A stretch of DNA of 60,000 nt from Symsagittifera roscoffensis (Eukaryota > Xenacoelomorpha > Acoela > Convolutidae): the NCBI RefSeq assembly GCF_963678635.1, contig NC_087065.1, positions 65,319,374 to 65,379,373 of the forward strand. The letters are read 5' to 3'. The position numbers and the translations under genes were made by a program. Below are positions 55,150 to 60,000 of the stretch, piece by piece; positions within the stretch are counted from its first letter, which is position 1; every line of letters starts with the position of its first letter. Below the pieces are notes generated by a model. It ran no database searches. It saw only the letters and a list, made by a program, of their open reading frames with translations, and was not told the origin of the DNA.

Positions 55150-58100
55150 TGGTAAGAGAATGAAAGAAAAACGGTGTTTTTCTGGATTTTTGGTGGAAAT
55201 GTCTGTTTTTTTTTGCAAAAATCTCGGCACGCGTTATGTAGTTCTTGGAGTTTTACGTGTAGATTGTAAAATGGAGGTAGTATGTTTTTTGGTTCATGGT
55301 AAGTCAATGGTAAGATGGGCAAGAATTTGGATTTCTATCAAAAAAAATTGAAATTTTTCCAAACAATTTCAAAAAACGATATGATTGGATTTAAATTGAC
55401 TTAACACCTCTTTTATTAGATTATCTTTTTTTTAAACAGTACTCAATGTAGCTAAAACTATGCTGAAACCTACTGAAACTTCGACAGAAAACAATTCAAG
55501 TTCTTTGGGGTAAAATACAAAAACTTCAAAGTTTTTGGAACAAATTGCAAATTTTTGAAAAAAAATTGCAGATATCTCAAGGTTTTGGCAAGTTTTTGTT
55601 TGCTTTTGATCTATTTTTTTTAAAAAAAAGATATGTTTAGTGTTTGAAATTAAGCTCAAATTGAATCTCAATTGGCATCAAGTTGAGACACTGATACAAA
55701 ACTTTGAATAGAAATTTTTACTTTGAATAAAATTTACCCTAATTGTGGCTGAAAAGTGGATTATATAATGCTGTGAACATATTAAGATGATAATAGCTGA
55801 GTCAAAATTGAGACTTCCAATTTCTCGGGAAAATAAGGTAATTAATCGTAATTTTCGCGAAACTAAAAATTAATCAAATCTATCCAAACTTTTCCCTTTT
55901 TAACTTTTCATTTATGTAATTAACTGAATTTTTGTTCAATTCAAGGAGAATTTACTTAAAACTCTCAATTCAATTGAACAACAAGAGCAATAATCATTGA
56001 ACTTTAGATCAAACTCCATGATCCAGCTCCTCAGTTTTTTCTCAAAGAATAACCCAAACTTGTACAAAAGTTACAACTTCTGAGACGTTTTTAACATTGT
56101 TTATAATAATAAATTTCAGATCAACGATAAAAATTGAACATTTATTTGCTAAAGTTGACTAAAAACGGTGTATATTTTTTGTTAACAGCATATTAGATTG
56201 TATGATAATCAACAGCGAACGTCTACTTCAAAACCGATGATTATCTCTCTGTTGCTTCTACAACATAATTTTCATGGTTTTCCGTAGAAATTTTTGATGT
56301 CTTATGCTTATTCTTGCTTTCTGCTTTGCATGTTTTTGCTCTTGAACTCACTTTGCATGAAAACTTAGTCAGAACTGAGGAGTTTTATAAGAAAGCAGTA
56401 TCAATTCATCGAACAATTTGTTGGCAGAGATAAAACTAGAACTGATAGCGTCTAATTTTCACCAAGTAATTTGTACATGTTCTCCTTTAGATTCCCTTGT
56501 TTAGTTGCTACAGCAAACTATTTCAGCAAACATCCAACTTTTGGAATCATTAACAATCACTTTTCTTGCAAAATAGTTTCTAAATCGCATTTTCTTCTTG
56601 ATTTTTGTCGAGAGTTGTCTTAAAAAGGTCGAAGTGAGAAAGAATCGGTGCTATTCTAAGCTTTAGGAAGCACATGTATAAATTGAGAACTTAAAGGTGA
56701 ATTTTTACGTTGAATTCGTAGAACAAATTAAGAGCAGTTGTATTGTTTATAATCTGCAAAACCTTCGGAAGGACTAATATGCAATGGAACTTATTTATAA
56801 CATCTAAAAGATCTGTTCTCAAAAACATCGATTTCGATTAAGGAAAGGAAAGCAAGGTGCATACTGTAACAATTTTGCGAAATTTATTAAGCAAAACTCT
56901 GTAATTCAACCCAAATTTCTAATTGAAAAAAAAATTGAATCTAAACCGAACTAAATTTTTACTGTGTGGCAAATTGAAATTATTCTTGTAAAATGCATCG
57001 AATTAGGAGATCATACAACTGGTTCTGCTAAAGTATTAGTTTGCTTAGAATTTTTCAACCATCCATATTATTTTTTCTAAAAATTTTTCTACATAAAGTT
57101 TTTTATGCAAAAGAATGTAATGCAGATCTTAAAAACAAATTTTTGATTTATGCTTCATGTATCATCTTCCAAAAGAGGTTGGAGTTGGGTTTACTTCACA
57201 ACAACTTTTCTTTCAAAAAATCTTAAACTTCATATAAGTTAACATGACACTTTTATTTTGGATTTTTTCTCAAGATGTAATTTATAAGCCAAAAAACCTC
57301 TCAACTCCTATTGAATTAAATCTATCTCAATTTGATATTTTCTCAGTTTCTGCTTCATCTATTATCTTGCAATTTAATCCAATTTGAAAAAAAAATTATT
57401 TGAAAATTGAGTTTTAGAGGGAAAAATGTATCATTTCAACGAACGTTCATTAATCCGAAGCAGAATTAATACCATAAATCCTTTTCAAAAAAAACTTCAA
57501 ATTATTTTCTCGACCTGATAACTGTATGTTGCTGTTTCAACCCTGAATTTCTATATTGAAGTAAAATTTTGGTTGAGAATGATGTATATCAGTTATCAGT
57601 TTCTTTTCTGAATTGTAGAAAAAAAGCAAAAGAAAACCATAACTCATAGTAACTCAATCCCCAATATCTGCTACGCACTACTCTATGATTACTTTCACAA
57701 GCACTAAGCAAGGAAAACTCTAAATTGGTTACTAGGCAAAACCTTTCAATTAATCGATGTTTTATAAATATCCAGTGTTTTACAACAAATAGTTAAGCAC
57801 TCATTAGCGTATGCGATTCACTTTTACAACAAACTTATCGCAACAAAATCTCCGCAAGCTTGCAACCAATGGAGTTTTTACTGTAGATTAATGATTTTTG
57901 GATCGGTTTCCATTGAAGGTTTCACGACAATTTGAACTCGATTGTTGCTGGTTTTATCATCAATCAGAACGTTTGAATAAAAAAGGAATGACAGAACAAA
58001 AATAATGATATAAAGTTTTTCAAGTTTAATGTATAGACTTTTGAGATTCAGAAAAAGTTTTTTTTCAAAGGATTTTATTAAAAGTATACTTATTTTACCT

Positions 58101-58397
58101 TATTTCGGAGTTTGTTTGGAGAGTGTTGAGCACATAATTTTACATTATGTTGACAATGCTCCTTCTTGAGCATAAATTTAAGAGTTACAATTGGAACATT
58201 TTAAAACGTAACAGTGCTTTCGATGTCTTGATACATCTTTACGTGTCTGACAAAGATATTCGGACAAATCTAGATTTTGTATTTGTATCAAATTCAAAAC
58301 AGTAATCGAAATGATGTCCCTTATCTTCAATATTTGTTTCATAGACTCTTCCATTCTTTTTTTTTACTGATCGACCACTCAATTTGAAATAGTTCCT
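55150..58397. other. Gene-free AT-rich interval
   Basis: No convincing coding frame, RNA gene or structured repeat seen. Confidence 0.55.
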
Positions 58398-58633
58398 CTA
58401 AATAAAACATTGTTGATAAATCTGGCAGTACTCTTCTTTCCTGAAATCTCCTCTCCATCTTTTTAACAGAATTAATGAAATTTCTGTGGTTCTATACAAG
58501 TGAAAACTAAAACAATCTCCATCAAAGTCATCTGTCCACCACTCTTCTTGTTTTTTGTAGTATTTCAACCTCAAAATCTGATAAATGTTCTTTTCAGACA
58601 TTGAAAACGTTTTTGATAGAAACATATTTTTTA
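58398..58633 (-). CDS. Unidentified two-exon gene, last exon
   Basis: A strong acceptor (TTTCTTTGTTAATTTCAG) precedes 58633. The frame (KNMFLSKTFSMSEKNIYQIL, WWTDDFDGDCFSFHLYRTTE, KRWRGDFRKEEYCQIYQQCF) runs to TAA at 58398. It starts with 2 nt that complete a codon, exactly complementing the 1-nt overhang left by the donor at 59088. No family recognised. Confidence 0.4.
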
Positions 58634-59088
58634 CTGAAATTAACAAAGAAACTTGAAAAAGCTCGAATTGTTGTAACATATTTACTTATTTTGTAATCAA
58701 TATAAAATTGTTTTTACCTTATTCTGAGACTGATTATTTTTAAATAAACTCATATAGCCAATCAAAACCTCAAATCAGGGCAATTGAAAACAACCAATGA
58801 AATTCAGAAATTAGAAAAATAATGATAATGTTACAACTAATTATACATTTTGTTTGTAATTCTGTTTAAATAAGACAAATTTTACTTAACTTTTGATAAA
58901 AGCAGTAATCAAAAAAAAATTTCTGTAATTTCCTACACAAATACTGGAAATTCGATTGATAATTGGATAGTGTTTTGACTAAATTTTTGTGTTTTGTCTG
59001 ACTTTGCCTCAGATATCCCAGCTCTAAATGTGCACTTCAGTGACAAAAGATGGTTTTGAACCATTAATATTTCAATTAACAAACATAC

Positions 59089-59530
59089 AAAACATCACAA
59101 AGCATAACTGAGGCTTGCAATTATCAACAAACATAAAGTATCCCAAAATTTTGGAAACTTCCTTGAATTCGTTCAAAGTATAGTTGACATAGGCAACTTG
59201 TTTCATTGCTTCATTCTCTTTTGCAGTGACGAGTCGAATCTGAATGTAGATTGGCTGGTTCACACTGTACTTCTTGATTGTGACACACACCCTCCTCATG
59301 TTGTATGTTGCTATTTCATATACTCTACTACAGATCTCCAGCTCCTGATCCATAGTTGATTCTTTGCCAGATTTGGCTAGATAAATCAGTACGAGTCTAA
59401 GGTTTTCAGCATCGTGAATAACAGTTTTCCGGATTGCCGATAATGCTTCGCCTTCTTTTTCACTAAGATAGACTTGTTGGAACTTTTCAAATTGTCCCAA
59501 ATGGTTAATTTTTAATAGTTGAAAGCAGGG
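59089..59530 (-). CDS. Unidentified two-exon gene, upstream exon (5' partial)
   Basis: The frame is open on the minus strand from about 59600 with no ATG before KINHLGQFEKFQQVYLSEKE, so the start lies in an unseen upstream exon. An AG acceptor (TTATTTTGAG) sits at 59531. The composition is globular and mixed (SAIRKTVIHDAENLRLVLIY, YNMRRVCVTIKKYSVNQPIY). A GTATGT donor at 59088 leaves phase 1, matching the acceptor at 58634 across a 455-bp intron. Together the two exons give about 225 residues. I cannot assign a function. Confidence 0.4.
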
Positions 59531-60000
59531 CTCAAAATAAAGTTTCCCATTGTAGGATTTTTGGAACCAAAGAAATTTCCCAATTTTTGTTTGATTTTTT
59601 TAAGAATTCAATATAATTGTGGCTCGTGTCTTTTCTTGAGTACAATTTGAAGAAACAGACTGATCAGATTGAGAGAAATGAGAAAATTGGTTTCGAGATT
59701 CAATGAAAATTGAAGTAAAAAATATGACTAATCATGATTTTCATATATGGAAGTAATACCAAATATGAAATGTTTTTGTATGAAATTTCCATATACCGAA
59801 ATCGCGAAGGCGTTACTTTTCCTATTTAATCCACAATTCTCAGCAAAAATCATTCTTCTCAATGGCTGCTGCTATGTGTCAAGCTTTTCCGAGCTTTTTT
59901 TCAGATTATTGTAAAAAATCGCTTTTTAGTTCCGTTTCCAGTGACTTTTACGAAAAAAACATAGTATCACATGGTTATTGTGTCTCTACCCACAACTCTT
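59531..60000. other. Upstream flank of the unidentified gene
   Basis: No further exon of the minus-strand gene is evident before the window ends. Confidence 0.5.

Overview
This is an AT-rich, intron-containing metazoan nuclear window. I do not assign a species. The recognisable cellular genes are animal-like: PRKRIP1, the deubiquitinase USP5 and a probable Mediator subunit MED11. All three lie on the minus strand in the order PRKRIP1 > USP5 > MED11, and nearly everything else is repeats. A run of exactly 200 N (34362-34561) is a scaffolding gap.

Layout. (1) 1-13900: a tandem array of three diverged copies (A 1-6386, B 6387-10459, C 10460-13900) of a unit that contains MED11. Only copy C, next to USP5, keeps MED11 intact; copies A and B carry broken versions. 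(2) 14349-26503: USP5, with a large final coding exon (14349-16562), an exon at 23791-24003 and a probable short first exon at 26480-26503. Its 7.2-kb intron holds a degenerate ~160-bp satellite and two almost identical 2.76-kb tandem copies containing the 3' end of an LTR retroelement. Its 2.5-kb intron holds a 110-bp hAT-type MITE with a perfect 8-bp target duplication. (3) 26713-27399: PRKRIP1, with only about 210 bp to the USP5 ATG. (4) 27500-31190: mostly gene-free, with one coding-like island. (5) 31193-34092: a non-LTR retrotransposon with an N-terminal PHD finger, reverse transcriptase and restriction-like endonuclease, broken by a frameshift and by a YLDD-to-YLDY change. (6) 34562-47607: two copies of a 4-5 kb segment carrying BEL/Pao-like Gag remnants that share the same two stop codons. 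Between them lie a GC-rich minisatellite with a 265-bp higher-order unit made of 29-bp monomers (38838-40516) and a 368-bp LTR followed by a primer-binding site. (7) 48000-60000: AT-rich sequence with small tandem repeats, a weak candidate gene fragment at 53.8-54.4 kb and a two-exon minus-strand gene of unknown function at 58398-59530.

The three known genes have nuclear or ubiquitin-related roles: PRKRIP1 in the spliceosome, USP5 in ubiquitin-chain recycling and MED11 in the Mediator head. Their shared orientation, the short PRKRIP1-USP5 spacing and AG acceptor sites just before each start codon fit either leader introns or a spliced-leader operon. Sequence alone cannot decide between these.
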